Part shown: in pieces, positions 7,680 through 15,339 of the stretch
How positions within the stretch are numbered: the first letter of the stretch is position 1
Layout of the letters: every line of letters starts with the position of its first letter
DNA from: CAWIUB01 sp963839175
GTDB lineage: Bacteria; Actinomycetota; Actinomycetes; Mycobacteriales; Jatrophihabitantaceae
NCBI GenBank assembly: GCA_963839175.1
Contig: CAWIUB010000004.1
Coordinates: forward strand, 1 to 29,020
Direction: 5' to 3'
Length of the DNA stretch: 29,020 bases
Notes under the pieces: model-generated
What the model was told of the DNA's origin: nothing
Databases searched by the model: none
What the model saw: the letters and a program-made list of their open reading frames with translations, nothing else
Position numbers and translations under genes: made by a program

Positions 7680-8768
7680 GTGTCCTGCGCCTTTGATTCG
7701 TTTTAGAAGTCGCCCGAGTGAGTCGAGGATCTGTTCGGCGGTCTTGGTCCAGAGGAAGGGTCGCGGGTTGTCGTTCCAAGCCAGGACCCAAGCGCGGATG
7801 TCGGCTTCGAGCGCCTTGACGCTGCGGTGATCGCTGCGGCGGAGTAGATCGTCGGTGAGGTAGGCGAACCAGCGTTCGACCTGGTTGATCCAGCTGGAGT
7901 AGGTCGGCGTGTAGTGCATGTGGAAACGCGGGTGGGTCGCCAACCAGTTGATGATCGCCGGGCTCTTGTGGGTGCCGTAGTTGTCGCAGACCAGATGCAC
8001 GTCCAGATGATCGGGCACCTCGGTGTCGATCTTGGTCAGGAACTTCTTGAACTCGATCGTGCGGTGGCGGCGGTGCATCGAACTGATCACGCTGCCGTCG
8101 GCGGTGTTGAACGCGGCGAACAGGCTGGTCGTGCCGTGCCGGACGTAGTCGTGGGTGCGCTTCTCCGGCATGCCCGGCATCATCGGGAACGCCGGCTGCG
8201 AACGCGCCAGAGCCTGCACTTGGGACTTCTCATCCACGCACAGCACCACCGCAGCCTCGGGCGGATTCAGGTACAGACCGATGACGTCGAAGACCTTGTC
8301 CACGAACAACGGGTCGTTGCTGAGCTTGAACGTCTCGGCGCGATGCGGCTTGAGCTCGAAGGCCCGCCAGATCCGCCCGATGCTGGACTTCGACAGCCCA
8401 CTGCGCTGCGCCATCTTCGCCCGTGACCAGTGCGTCGCATTCGGCGGCGCCGACTCCAACGTGGCCACCACGACGTCCTCGACCTGCTCGGCAGTGATCG
8501 ACGGCGGCCGCCCCGGACGCGGATCGTCGCTCAGCCCATCCAACCGCAGCTCAACGAACCGGGCCCGCCACTTGCCCACCGTCGGCTGCGAGACTCCCTC
8601 GCGCCCCGCCACGTCCTTGTTGCTCAACCCCGACGCACACGCCAGCACGATCCGTGACCGCAGCGCCAACGCCTGCGCCGAACTACGCCGCCGCGCCCAC
8701 CGCTGCAACTGATCACGCTCCTGACCGGTCAGCTCCAGCACGGCCTTCGGGCGTCCAGATCGCGGCAT
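7677..8768 (-). CDS. IS630-family transposase (363 aa)
   Basis: Mariner/IS630-type DDE transposase. The N-terminal half holds two helix-turn-helix segments (NKDVAGREGVSQPTVGKWRARF, residues ~50-71, and RSGLSKSSIGRIW). The catalytic domain shows Asp179 (LCVDEKS), Asp262 (VCDNYGTHK) and Glu298 (SSWINQVERWF). It is full-length with no frameshift, so the copy is potentially active. The stop codon TAG is not wholly inside the element: its TA comes from the duplicated target and its final G from flanking DNA. Start at ATG 8768, 44 bp inside the right end. Confidence 0.95.
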   Translation of the reverse strand: MPRSGRPKAVLELTGQERDQLQRWARRRSSAQALALRSRIVLACASGLSNKDVAGREGVSQPTVGKWRARFVELRLDGLSDDPRPGRPPSITAEQVEDVVVATLESAPPNATHWSRAKMAQRSGLSKSSIGRIWRAFELKPHRAETFKLSNDPLFVDKVFDVIGLYLNPPEAAVVLCVDEKSQVQALARSQPAFPMMPGMPEKRTHDYVRHGTTSLFAAFNTADGSVISSMHRRHRTIEFKKFLTKIDTEVPDHLDVHLVCDNYGTHKSPAIINWLATHPRFHMHYTPTYSSWINQVERWFAYLTDDLLRRSDHRSVKALEADIRAWVLAWNDNPRPFLWTKTAEQILDSLGRLLKRIKGAGH

Positions 8769-8812
8769 ACCCGATTCTACGACATATGCAACGGACTACT
8801 GGCGCACGACAC
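7680..8812 (-). mobile_element. Complete IS630-family insertion sequence (1133 bp) with TA duplication
   Basis: Bounded by TA at 7678-7679 and 8813-8814. Terminal inverted repeats read GTGTCCTGCGCC at the left and GTGTCGTGCGCC (complement of the right end), 11 of 12 matching. The target was CTAG, the preferred site known for IS630. One intact transposase gene fills the element. Insertion is inside the XRE regulator. Confidence 0.95.
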
Positions 8813-8814
8813 TA

Positions 8815-9351
8815 GGCGTGTTCTCTGCCGACTGGACGCTGCTCATCTCGACCCCGCTGTGGGACCTGCTGTTCGGCAGGCCGTCGGCGACGGAGTTGCC
8901 GGGGCAGAACCTGGTCATCAACATATTCGTGAACAAGATCGCGATGCTTATTGCGGCTCCGGACGGCGGTGCGGAGGCGTTCGAGCGAGCAATCGTAGCC
9001 GACCTGCGTCGTACGGCCGCGTATGCGGGAGACGACCCGGGCTTCGCTGCGCTGCTCGCGAGGGTTCGCAAGGAGAGCCCGAGGTTTGTCGAACTGTGGG
9101 CCGAGGGCGGCGCGGCCGCATACCAGAGCCTGCCTCAGACCGTCCACCATCCGGCGGTCGGTGACATCACCGTCGAGTGCGACACGCTGACCGTGCCCGA
9201 CTCCGACGTGAGGATCATCGTGTGTACGGCGGCAGCGGGGAGCCTCGCCGCCGAGAAGCTCGCGCGGCTGCGCGAAGCGATCTGGCAGGCGCAGCCGATG
9301 CGATCGTCGTCGGTCACCGGTGTCGGTGGGCCTGGGCAGGCAGATAGCTGA
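8815..9351 (+). pseudogene. XRE/MmyB-type regulator, C-terminal part, split by IS630
   Basis: Remainder of the regulator beginning at 7320. It encodes the MmyB-like ligand-binding domain: SADWTLLISTPLWDLLFG, then RAIVADLRRTAAYAGDDPGFAALLARVR, then HPAVGDITVECDTLTVPDSDVRIIVCTAAAGS. It joins in frame to the N-terminal part after excision of the IS. It has no start of its own near the junction except GTG 8818, so independent translation is doubtful. Its stop lies 10 bp from the stop of the convergent MFS gene. Confidence 0.85.
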
Positions 9352-9361
9352 CGGATGGCGG

Positions 9362-10984
9362 TCAGGCGATGACGATCTCCTCGGATACTTGACCCACGTC
9401 GAGCTTGTTGACGTTGATCAGCACGAGCGCCGCCAGCACCGCGACGATGACGAAGACCGCGGCCACCACAAAGCCCTGACTCGAACCGTGCGCCTGCACC
9501 GCGTGGAGGGCGTCGAGCGCGGCGTTGTCGGCGTACTCGGCCGGCGATGCGGGCTTGCCGCTCTGTGAGCTCGCGAGCAGTTCCCGCAGATGCTTCCGCG
9601 ACGCGCCGGCCAGCTGGCCGATCTGCGATTTGCCCTCGCTCTTCGACGCGCTCGCGAACGCCGTGGCGAGTACGGCGAGGCCGATCGAGCCGCCGACCTG
9701 CTGGCCGACGTTGAGCAACGCGGACGCGAGGCCGGTGTCGGTGTTGGTGACCTTGGTGACGGCGACAACGGTCAGCGTCACGAACACCATCGACATGCCG
9801 GTGGCCATCACGATCACCGGCGGGAACACGCCCGACCAGTACTTGGTCTCGGTGTCGACCTGGGCGAACCAGAACAGGCCGGTCGTGATGAGCGCCGAAC
9901 CGATCGTCAGCAGAGGCTTCGGGCCGACTCGGGGCAGCACCTGGCTCACGATGCCCGAGCCCACGATGATCACCGCGCTGAACGGCAGGTAGGACACGCC
10001 CGTCTTCAGCGAGCTGAAGCCCATGACGCCCTGGATGAAGAACGTCATGAAGTAGAACATGCCGAACATCGCCGCGCCGAGGATCAGCATGATCACGTAG
10101 GACCCGGCGCGTGAGCGGTTGGCGAAGATCCGCATCGGCATCATGGCGATCGCCGAGCGCGACTCGTACAAGACGAACGCGCCCAGCAGCACGACACCGG
10201 CGGTAAGCGACGCAACCGTCGTGCCCTGGCTCCAGCTGTGGTTGGCCGCGTTGATGAACCCGTAGACGAGGGCCACCATGCCGGCCACGGACAGCACCGA
10301 GCCGGGGATGTCGAACTTGCCGGACAGTCGCTCGGACGTGTGGATGTAGAGGAAGCCGCCGACCATCAGCGCGGCGCCGATCGGGACGTTGACGAACAGC
10401 ACCCACCGCCAGTCGAGGTACTCGGTCAGCACGCCGCCGAGCAGCAGCCCGATCGCTGCACCGCCGCCGGAGACGCCGGCGTAGACGGCGAACGCCCGGT
10501 TGCGCTCGGGTCCTTCGGCGAACAGCGTGGTGATGAGCGACAGGGCCGTCGGCGCAGCCATCGCGCCGCCGATGCCCTGGATGACGCGGCCGACCAGCAG
10601 CAGTTCGAAGGTGGTCGACAGGCCGCCGAGCAGGCTGCCGAATGAGAACAGGCCCAGCCCGACGATGAACATCCGCCGGCGGCCCAGGATGTCGGCGGCC
10701 CGTCCGCCCAGCAGCAGCAACCCGCCGAATGCGAGCGTGTAGGCGTTGATCGCCCACGTCATGTCGGTCTGGCTCTTGTCGAAGTAGCGTCCCATGGACG
10801 GCAGCGCGATGTTCACGATCGTCGCGTCCAGCACGACCATGAGCTGGGCGCCGGCGATGAGGAACAGCAGTAGCGCCTTGTGAGTCCTACGGCGTGCCGT
10901 GGTGGGTGGCGCCACCGTGGCAACGCCGCCTTGTGCCGTGTCGGTCACAGAAGATCTCCGATGTCTCTTGTGGATGACGGACAT
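9362..10984 (-). CDS. MFS drug-efflux transporter, DHA2 (EmrB/QacA) family, 14 TM
   Basis: Proton-coupled multidrug exporter in the cytoplasmic membrane (540 aa). After a basic N-terminus (HKRHRRS, RRRTHKA) comes the first helix with the DHA2 signature LDATIVNIALPSMGRYF. Further hallmarks are GGRAADILGRRRMF (motif A-like), GRVIQGIGGAMAAPTAL (motif C-region) and 14 hydrophobic segments ending in VVAAVFVIVAVLAALVLI. Start ATG 10984 follows AAAGGA with nine bases between; an upstream in-frame GTG at 11023 is possible. It lies 61 bp downstream of the alcohol dehydrogenase gene on the same strand, so they may be co-transcribed. The substrate is unknown. The gene is intact. Confidence 0.92.
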   Translation of the reverse strand: MSVIHKRHRRSSVTDTAQGGVATVAPPTTARRRTHKALLLFLIAGAQLMVVLDATIVNIALPSMGRYFDKSQTDMTWAINAYTLAFGGLLLLGGRAADILGRRRMFIVGLGLFSFGSLLGGLSTTFELLLVGRVIQGIGGAMAAPTALSLITTLFAEGPERNRAFAVYAGVSGGGAAIGLLLGGVLTEYLDWRWVLFVNVPIGAALMVGGFLYIHTSERLSGKFDIPGSVLSVAGMVALVYGFINAANHSWSQGTTVASLTAGVVLLGAFVLYESRSAIAMMPMRIFANRSRAGSYVIMLILGAAMFGMFYFMTFFIQGVMGFSSLKTGVSYLPFSAVIIVGSGIVSQVLPRVGPKPLLTIGSALITTGLFWFAQVDTETKYWSGVFPPVIVMATGMSMVFVTLTVVAVTKVTNTDTGLASALLNVGQQVGGSIGLAVLATAFASASKSEGKSQIGQLAGASRKHLRELLASSQSGKPASPAEYADNAALDALHAVQAHGSSQGFVVAAVFVIVAVLAALVLINVNKLDVGQVSEEIVIA

Positions 10985-11045
10985 TGAGGTCGGTCCTTTC
11001 GTGAAGCGCGGTCGCGTGGACAATGCCGAGTTCGGACGGGAGTCG

Positions 11046-12059
11046 TCACCGGCCGGTGGTGAGCACGACGCGGAAGCGCGCGTGGCTCGAGAGCATGTGT
11101 GCGTAGGCAGCGTCGATCTCGTCGAGCGGGTAGGTCTCAGTCATCGGGCGCCCGCCGGTCAGCGCAGCGAACCGTAGGGTGTCCTCGATGTCCTTGGCGG
11201 TGCCGGAGGGGTGCCCGTGCACGGTCTTGCTTCCGCTGAGGATATGGAAGGGGCTGACCTCGATCGGTTCCGGTGTGGCACCGAGGACCAGCAGTTCGCC
11301 GTTGTGGCGGAGCCCGTCGTCGTGCGGACATCGCTGCCGAGCTCGTGGCGGTGGCGAGCACGGCGTTGGCGCCGCCGAGGGCCTGGAGCCGGGATGCCAC
11401 GTCCTCGGCGGTGGCGTCGATGTAGTGGTGCGCTTCCAGCTCGCTCGCGAGGGCGGCCTTGTCTTCGCCGCGCGCGATCGCGACCACCTCGAAGCCCATC
11501 TTGTTGGCGAACTGCACACCCAGATGTCCCAGGCCGCCGATCCCGAGCACTGCGACCAGGTCGCCGGCGCGGGCGGCGCTGCGACGCAGTGCGTTGAACG
11601 TGGTCACGCCCGCGCAGCCCATCGGCCCGGCGTCCACGGCGCTCACGCCGTCGGGGATGCGGGCCAGTGCGTTCGCGGGTACGACGATCGAGTCGGTGTA
11701 TCCGCCTGCGTACTGGCAGTCGGGAACCTGGACCGACGTGCAGTGGATGAAGTCGCCTCTCGGCAGGCGTTGCACCCGCCGCAGTGGCCGCCGAACCAGC
11801 CGACCGCCACGCGCTCGCCGACACGCCAGCCGTTCACGTCGGCACCGACGGCCTCGATGCAGCCCGCGATCTCGTGGCCGAAGACAGCGGGCCACTCGTC
11901 GGGGTAGGCACCGTTGACGAAGTAGGCGTCGCTGTGACAGACGCCGACGGCCTCCACCGTGAGGCGGACCCGTCCTCTGTCGGCTTCGGAGGGCTCGCCA
12001 GGGACAATTTTGAACGGGCCACCGGGCTCGGCGACCTGGGCGGTACGAATGGCGGTCAT
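11046..12059 (-). pseudogene. Zinc-dependent alcohol dehydrogenase with two compensating frameshifts
   Basis: MDR-family zinc alcohol dehydrogenase, oxidising alcohols with NAD(P)+. ATG 12059 has AGGAG six bases upstream. The first segment gives GVCHSD (catalytic Cys), FGHEIAG (His/Glu) and CGGCNAC (structural zinc). Frame then shifts at ~11756-11761 (a base missing in a CCC/GGG run) to GDFIHCTSVQVPDCQYAGGY and the Rossmann loop GIGGLGHLG. It shifts back at ~11316-11330 (one base extra) to LRHNGELLVLGATPEPIEV and ...RFRVVLTTGR-stop. Net change is zero and total length (337 aa) is normal for the family. As read, the protein would stop early. Two indels in one otherwise well-kept gene suggest either recent inactivation or sequence error. 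A MITE-like element and IS1595 sit immediately upstream of its ribosome-binding site. Confidence 0.85.
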
Positions 12060-12080
12060 GTCTACTCCTATAAGTTGGAT

Positions 12081-12264
12081 CATGCTTATCCGGTTAGCTC
12101 AGGTACGGAGATGATGCCTGCACGCAAGAGCGGCGTCTCCCTGATCGACAAGGCGCGGCAGGCGCGTTCGTACGCCGAGTCGGGCATTGAGGTGGCCGGG
12201 ACGCTGAGGGTGCACGTGCTGAGCGCTTGCGAGGCTCGCGACCTGAGCTAACCGGATAAGCATG
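12081..12264. mobile_element. 184-bp MITE-like element with perfect 24-bp terminal inverted repeats
   Basis: Ends 12081-12104 (CATGCTTATCCGGTTAGC...) and 12241-12264 are exact inverted repeats of 24 bases. The element is flanked by AGTTGGAT at 12073-12080 and 12265-12272, an 8-bp duplication of the size made by IS1595-family transposases. It encodes no transposase. The TIR shares the GCT-TAT-C pattern with the adjacent IS1595 end (GGGCTATTCAGCTGACC) but is clearly a different end, so a different IS1595-group enzyme probably moved it. It sits 14 bp upstream of the dehydrogenase RBS. Confidence 0.85.
12111..12251 (+). CDS. Possible 46-aa ORF carried inside the MITE-like element
   Basis: ATG ATG CCT GCA... 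runs from seven bases after the left repeat to a TAA inside the right repeat. GGAG lies almost against the first ATG; the second ATG (12114) gives slightly better spacing. About 38 of 44 third codon positions are G or C, while second positions are much less GC-rich, as in real genes of this genome. The product (start MMPARKSGVSLIDKARQ) is charged and helical-looking, with no motif I recognise. It may be a genuine small gene, or a slice of a larger host gene captured between the repeats. No function is proposed. Confidence 0.35.
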   Translation: MMPARKSGVSLIDKARQARSYAESGIEVAGTLRVHVLSACEARDLS

Positions 12265-12272
12265 AGTTGGAT

Positions 12273-13389
12273 TAGGGCTATTCAGCTGACCGGACCAATG
12301 CGCTGGACGCCCGGCGCCATGGGCGGTCCGCGCGGGGCCGGTCCAGGCTCGGTGGGTGGCCACCTCCTCCCGGCGGCTTGGGCGGGACAAGCTTGGGCTT
12401 CGGGTCTGCCACCAGCTCGCGGTAGCGCACCGGCGGGTGGGCGACGGCGAGTTCGAGGACGCGGTAGAAGGGCATGCCGCGGGCGCGGGATCGGCGCCGG
12501 TTGAAGCGGAAGACGAACTCGTTCAGGTAGCTCTGCAGATGGGCGTCCTCGACCGAGGCCTGGTGGGTGCCCAGCAGCCAGCGCTTGGCCAGCGACGCGA
12601 CCCGGTGGACACCGGGCAGCAGCTTGCCGGGGTCCTCGCCGCGGGCACGGGCGGCGCGTTGGCTGCGCGGCTCGTGGGTGTAGCCGAGCCGTTCGATGCC
12701 TTGGTAGCCCGGCCAGCCGTCGGTGATCACTCGCGCTCCCGGCTCGACGTTCGCGGTGATGAACGCGTGCAGCGTCGCGGCGGAGGCGTCGGTGAGCACC
12801 TGCATCCGGCACCGCCCGAACCCGCGCGGCTCGATCACCTCGATCGCCACTCCTACCAGGACTTTCTTGCCCTTGGCGCGCCCGCCACGCAGCCCGGGCT
12901 CCTCACCGCCGACGTAGGTCTCGTCGACTTCCACGGTGCCGGTGAGCCGATCGCGACCCGGACGTACCAGCACCGACCGCAGCCGGTGCAGCATCGCCCA
13001 GGCGGTCGCGTAGGAGCCGATCTCCAGCGAGCGCTGCAGGCTCAACGCCGACATGCCGTCCTTGCCCGAGGCGAACAGCCAGCACGCCTCGAACCACACC
13101 GTCAGCGGCGTGCGGCGCCGGTCGAACAGCGTCCCCGCGGTCACCGACGTCCGCTTCCCACAGGCCACGCACTTGTACCGGCCATCGGCAACCAGCCATC
13201 CGCCCGTGTACCCACAACGCGGGCAGGCGAAGCCGTCTGGCCAGCGCAGCCAGTCCAGATAATCCAGGCAGTCCGCATCGGTCGCGAACCACGAGCGCAG
13301 CTCGCCGGCCGACCTCGGATAGTGCACACCAGCTCGCGGCCGTACCGCATCCACTACATCATCTTAGTCCGGTCAGCTGAATAGCCCCA
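12273..13389 (-). mobile_element. Complete IS1595-family insertion sequence (1117 bp), 8-bp target duplication
   Basis: Ends read TAGGGCTATTCAGCTGACCG at the left and, as complement, TGGGGCTATTCAGCTGACCG at the right. AGTTGGAT flanks it at 12265-12272 and 13390-13397. Eight-base duplications and GGG-type ends are typical of IS1595. One intact ISXO2-like transposase gene is inside. It abuts the MITE-like element and shares its target repeat. Confidence 0.92.
12278..13354 (-). CDS. IS1595-family (ISXO2-like) transposase (358 aa)
   Basis: Transposase with an N-terminal zinc ribbon (Cys44-x2-Cys47 and Cys62-x2-Cys65) followed by an ISXO2-like DDE domain. Asp144 in VEVDETYVGG, Asp212 in VITDGWPGY and Glu279 in YLNEFVFRFNRRR are the expected catalytic residues. 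The family segment HRVASLAKRWLLGTHQ is intact. The start is taken as GTG 13354; ATG 13351 is out of frame. The stop falls within the left terminal repeat. The C-terminal tail after residue ~315 is proline- and arginine-rich and probably unstructured. The gene is full-length and likely able to act. Confidence 0.93.
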   Translation of the reverse strand: MDAVRPRAGVHYPRSAGELRSWFATDADCLDYLDWLRWPDGFACPRCGYTGGWLVADGRYKCVACGKRTSVTAGTLFDRRRTPLTVWFEACWLFASGKDGMSALSLQRSLEIGSYATAWAMLHRLRSVLVRPGRDRLTGTVEVDETYVGGEEPGLRGGRAKGKKVLVGVAIEVIEPRGFGRCRMQVLTDASAATLHAFITANVEPGARVITDGWPGYQGIERLGYTHEPRSQRAARARGEDPGKLLPGVHRVASLAKRWLLGTHQASVEDAHLQSYLNEFVFRFNRRRSRARGMPFYRVLELAVAHPPVRYRELVADPKPKLVPPKPPGGGGHPPSLDRPRADRPWRRASSALVRSAE

Positions 13390-13448
13390 AGTTGGATCGA
13401 GTGGTTTCGTCGTCCAGAGTCGGCGCCCGGGTCAGGAGCCGACCGGTT

Positions 13449-13772
13449 CTACTGCACGGGGCGGAACGGGCGCAGGAAGCTGACTCCGTCTTCGATGGAG
13501 CCCTCGATCAGTTCGAGCATCTGCGGCACGAGTCCCTGCATCCGGGGCGCGGTCAGGTGGGCGTCGAGATGCTCGCGGGTCTCCCACCGCTCGTAGATGA
13601 CGAACGAGCCGGGTTGGCCGTCGACCTCGTAGGCCTCGTAGTCGATGTTGCCGGCATCATTCCGAGACGGGGTGACGGCGGCGGTGATGAACGCCTTGAG
13701 GTCGGCTTCCTTCCCGGTCTTCGCGCGGGTCTTCCAGATGAGGGTGACGTAGCCGTTTGCCGTTGCAGTCAT
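13449..13772 (-). CDS. Antibiotic biosynthesis monooxygenase (ABM)-domain protein, YgiN-like
   Basis: Small (107 aa) dimeric alpha/beta barrel protein of the ABM family, which includes quinol monooxygenases and heme or polyketide-modifying enzymes. The segments VTLIWKTRAKTGKEADLKAFI, NIDYEAYEVDGQPGSFVIYERWETREHLDAHL and the closing FLRPF are typical of the whole fold. ATG 13772 is preceded by AAAGGA at seven bases. It lies upstream of the dehydrogenase-efflux pair on the same strand and was probably part of one cluster before IS1595 and the MITE-like element separated them. The substrate cannot be read from the sequence; quinol or reactive-aldehyde detoxification would fit the neighbours. Confidence 0.85.
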   Translation of the reverse strand: MTATANGYVTLIWKTRAKTGKEADLKAFITAAVTPSRNDAGNIDYEAYEVDGQPGSFVIYERWETREHLDAHLTAPRMQGLVPQMLELIEGSIEDGVSFLRPFRPVQ

Positions 13773-14558
13773 GCTGATTCCTTTCTCGTGAGGTCGTCTC
13801 ACCCTGCGCGCCATCCCGGTGCCATAACCAGGGAAAGACCGTGCTACCCAACGCGGTGACGCACGCACGGAATGGGATGGGCCGCTGCGCGCATCGGAGT
13901 GCCGCGGCTGGCACCAGTCCTCGAAGTCGGCGAGCCGGCCGGCTCCGCGGCAGAAGAGGCATAGGATTTTAGACGCTTCGAGCCAGCGGCAGCGCGGCGG
14001 CCCCAACCGTGCGCGTACTCTCGGCGGTCTGCTGGGCGTCTTCGATCTGGCCGACTCGCTGGCACTGGGCGGCGTCCGAGAAGTATTAGGTGCAATGCAT
14101 TCAGTTAAGAAGTCGCGATTGGTTTCGAAGTTTCGGCGCTTGTGATTTGGTCGGCCGACACGTTTCGCCCGTCACCGTGGATTTGACGCGCGCGAAGGTA
14201 AGCGACTTGCGCGCGCTAGCTCGTCGCGCCGCGAAACTGCCTGACATCCGGCACACGCCGGCAGACCCCATCGTCGATGTCGACGCCGCATCACAGGTAC
14301 GGGCCCGGCCGGCGTCCGGCAACGACGCGTCGCGCAACGCGAGCAGCGACGGCACCGACCGGCGCGCCGGACGGTTTGTCCCGCCAGATGATCACCGTCG
14401 TACCGTTTGACGCCGCGCCCGCAGAGGAACCCCCAACGGGACACTCCACCGAGGTCTGCAGCCTCGATCTGATCGCAGTGCTTTCGGCGCTGCGGATTCC
14501 CGTAAGACCCGCCCGAGATAATGCCCGGTGAAGGTAGCTCAACCGCTACAGTCATCCG
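13773..14558. other. 786-bp stretch without a convincing gene; possible gene remnants and an AATGCATT palindrome
   Basis: No frame gives a recognisable complete protein. Two overlapping stretches have coding-like third positions. One is a minus-strand frame 13969-14085 (ending AAALPLARSV-stop) without a start. The other is a plus-strand frame ending at 14145 (LGGLLGVFDLADSLALGGV). They cannot both be real, and neither is identified. Around 14087-14110 the sequence is unusually AT-rich with the palindrome AATGCATT inside TTAGGTGCAATGCATTCAG, which could be an operator for a lost or distant regulator. The remainder to 14558 shows nothing I can interpret. Confidence 0.4.
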
Positions 14559-15161
14559 GTGACCAGAATGCTCGTCGGGTACGCCCGCTGCTCGACCGAC
14601 GCGCAAGACCTCACCGCCCAGCGTGATGCGCTCATCGCGCTCGGGGTCAAGCCCAACCGGATCTACGTCGACCACGGTTTGACCGGCACCAACCGAGCCC
14701 GGCCTGGACTGCGCGAATCGCTGGCCGCGTGCCGATCCGGCGACACGCTCGTCGTGACCAAACTGGACCGGCTCGCGCGCTCGCTGCCGGACGCACGCGA
14801 CATCGTTGAAGAACTCACCGAGGCGAGCGTGAAGCTCAACATCGGTGGCTCCGTGCACGACCCGACCGATCCGGTCGGGCGACTCCTGTTCAACGTCCTC
14901 GCGATGATCGCCGAATTCGAGTCGGACTTGATCAAGATGCGGACGAGGGAGGGCATGAAGGTCGCCAAGGCCAAGGGCAGGTTGCGCGGCAAACAGCCCA
15001 AGCTCAAGCCAGCACAGGAGGCCCACCTCGTCGAGCTGTGGCGAGCCGGGAAGCACACCAGCGCCGACCTCGCCGAACTGTTCACCGTCGCCCGCTCCAC
15101 TGTCTACCGCGCCGTTCAGCGCGCCCGCGAGCCGACACCAGCTCGAGCTCGGCGCACGTGA
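14559..15161 (+). CDS. Serine recombinase, resolvase/invertase type (200 aa)
   Basis: Small serine recombinase of the Tn3-resolvase/Hin group. Counting from GTG 14559, Arg10 and nucleophile Ser12 lie in GYARCSTDAQDL. The TKLDRLARS arginines and AEFESDLIKMRTREG (E-helix) complete the catalytic domain, and a C-terminal helix-turn-helix (TSADLAELFTVARSTVYRAV) binds DNA. ATG 14568 is an alternative start. It is full-length, but no Tn3 transposase or obvious res site is in the window, so it is either a solitary resolvase, a remnant of a lost transposon, or a recombinase tied to the adjacent Abi-like gene. A hairpin follows its stop by ~90 bp. Confidence 0.92.
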   Translation: MTRMLVGYARCSTDAQDLTAQRDALIALGVKPNRIYVDHGLTGTNRARPGLRESLAACRSGDTLVVTKLDRLARSLPDARDIVEELTEASVKLNIGGSVHDPTDPVGRLLFNVLAMIAEFESDLIKMRTREGMKVAKAKGRLRGKQPKLKPAQEAHLVELWRAGKHTSADLAELFTVARSTVYRAVQRAREPTPARARRT

Positions 15162-15252
15162 GCAGCGCGCCTCCGTCGACGAAACCAAGCGCTGCGCAGC
15201 CTTCGACTTGTCGGTTCGGGTCAGCTTCAGGACTCCTGGCAGGCGTGACAAA

Positions 15253-15293
15253 GCCCCGGCGACATGACCTGACGGCCAGGGGTCATCCGGGGC
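15253..15293 (+). terminator. Strong GC-rich hairpin between resolvase and Abi-like gene
   Basis: Arms GCCCCGG...ATGACC (15253-15269, with CGAC bulged) and GGTCATCCGGGGC (15281-15293) pair over 13 bases around a ~11-base loop. Its place ~90 bp after the resolvase stop suggests transcription termination. With no T-run, a recombination or regulatory site is the alternative. Confidence 0.55.
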
Positions 15294-15339
15294 AGTGCAA
15301 CGTCCACTGTACCCGGGTTGGCCATAGGGTGTCACGGCG

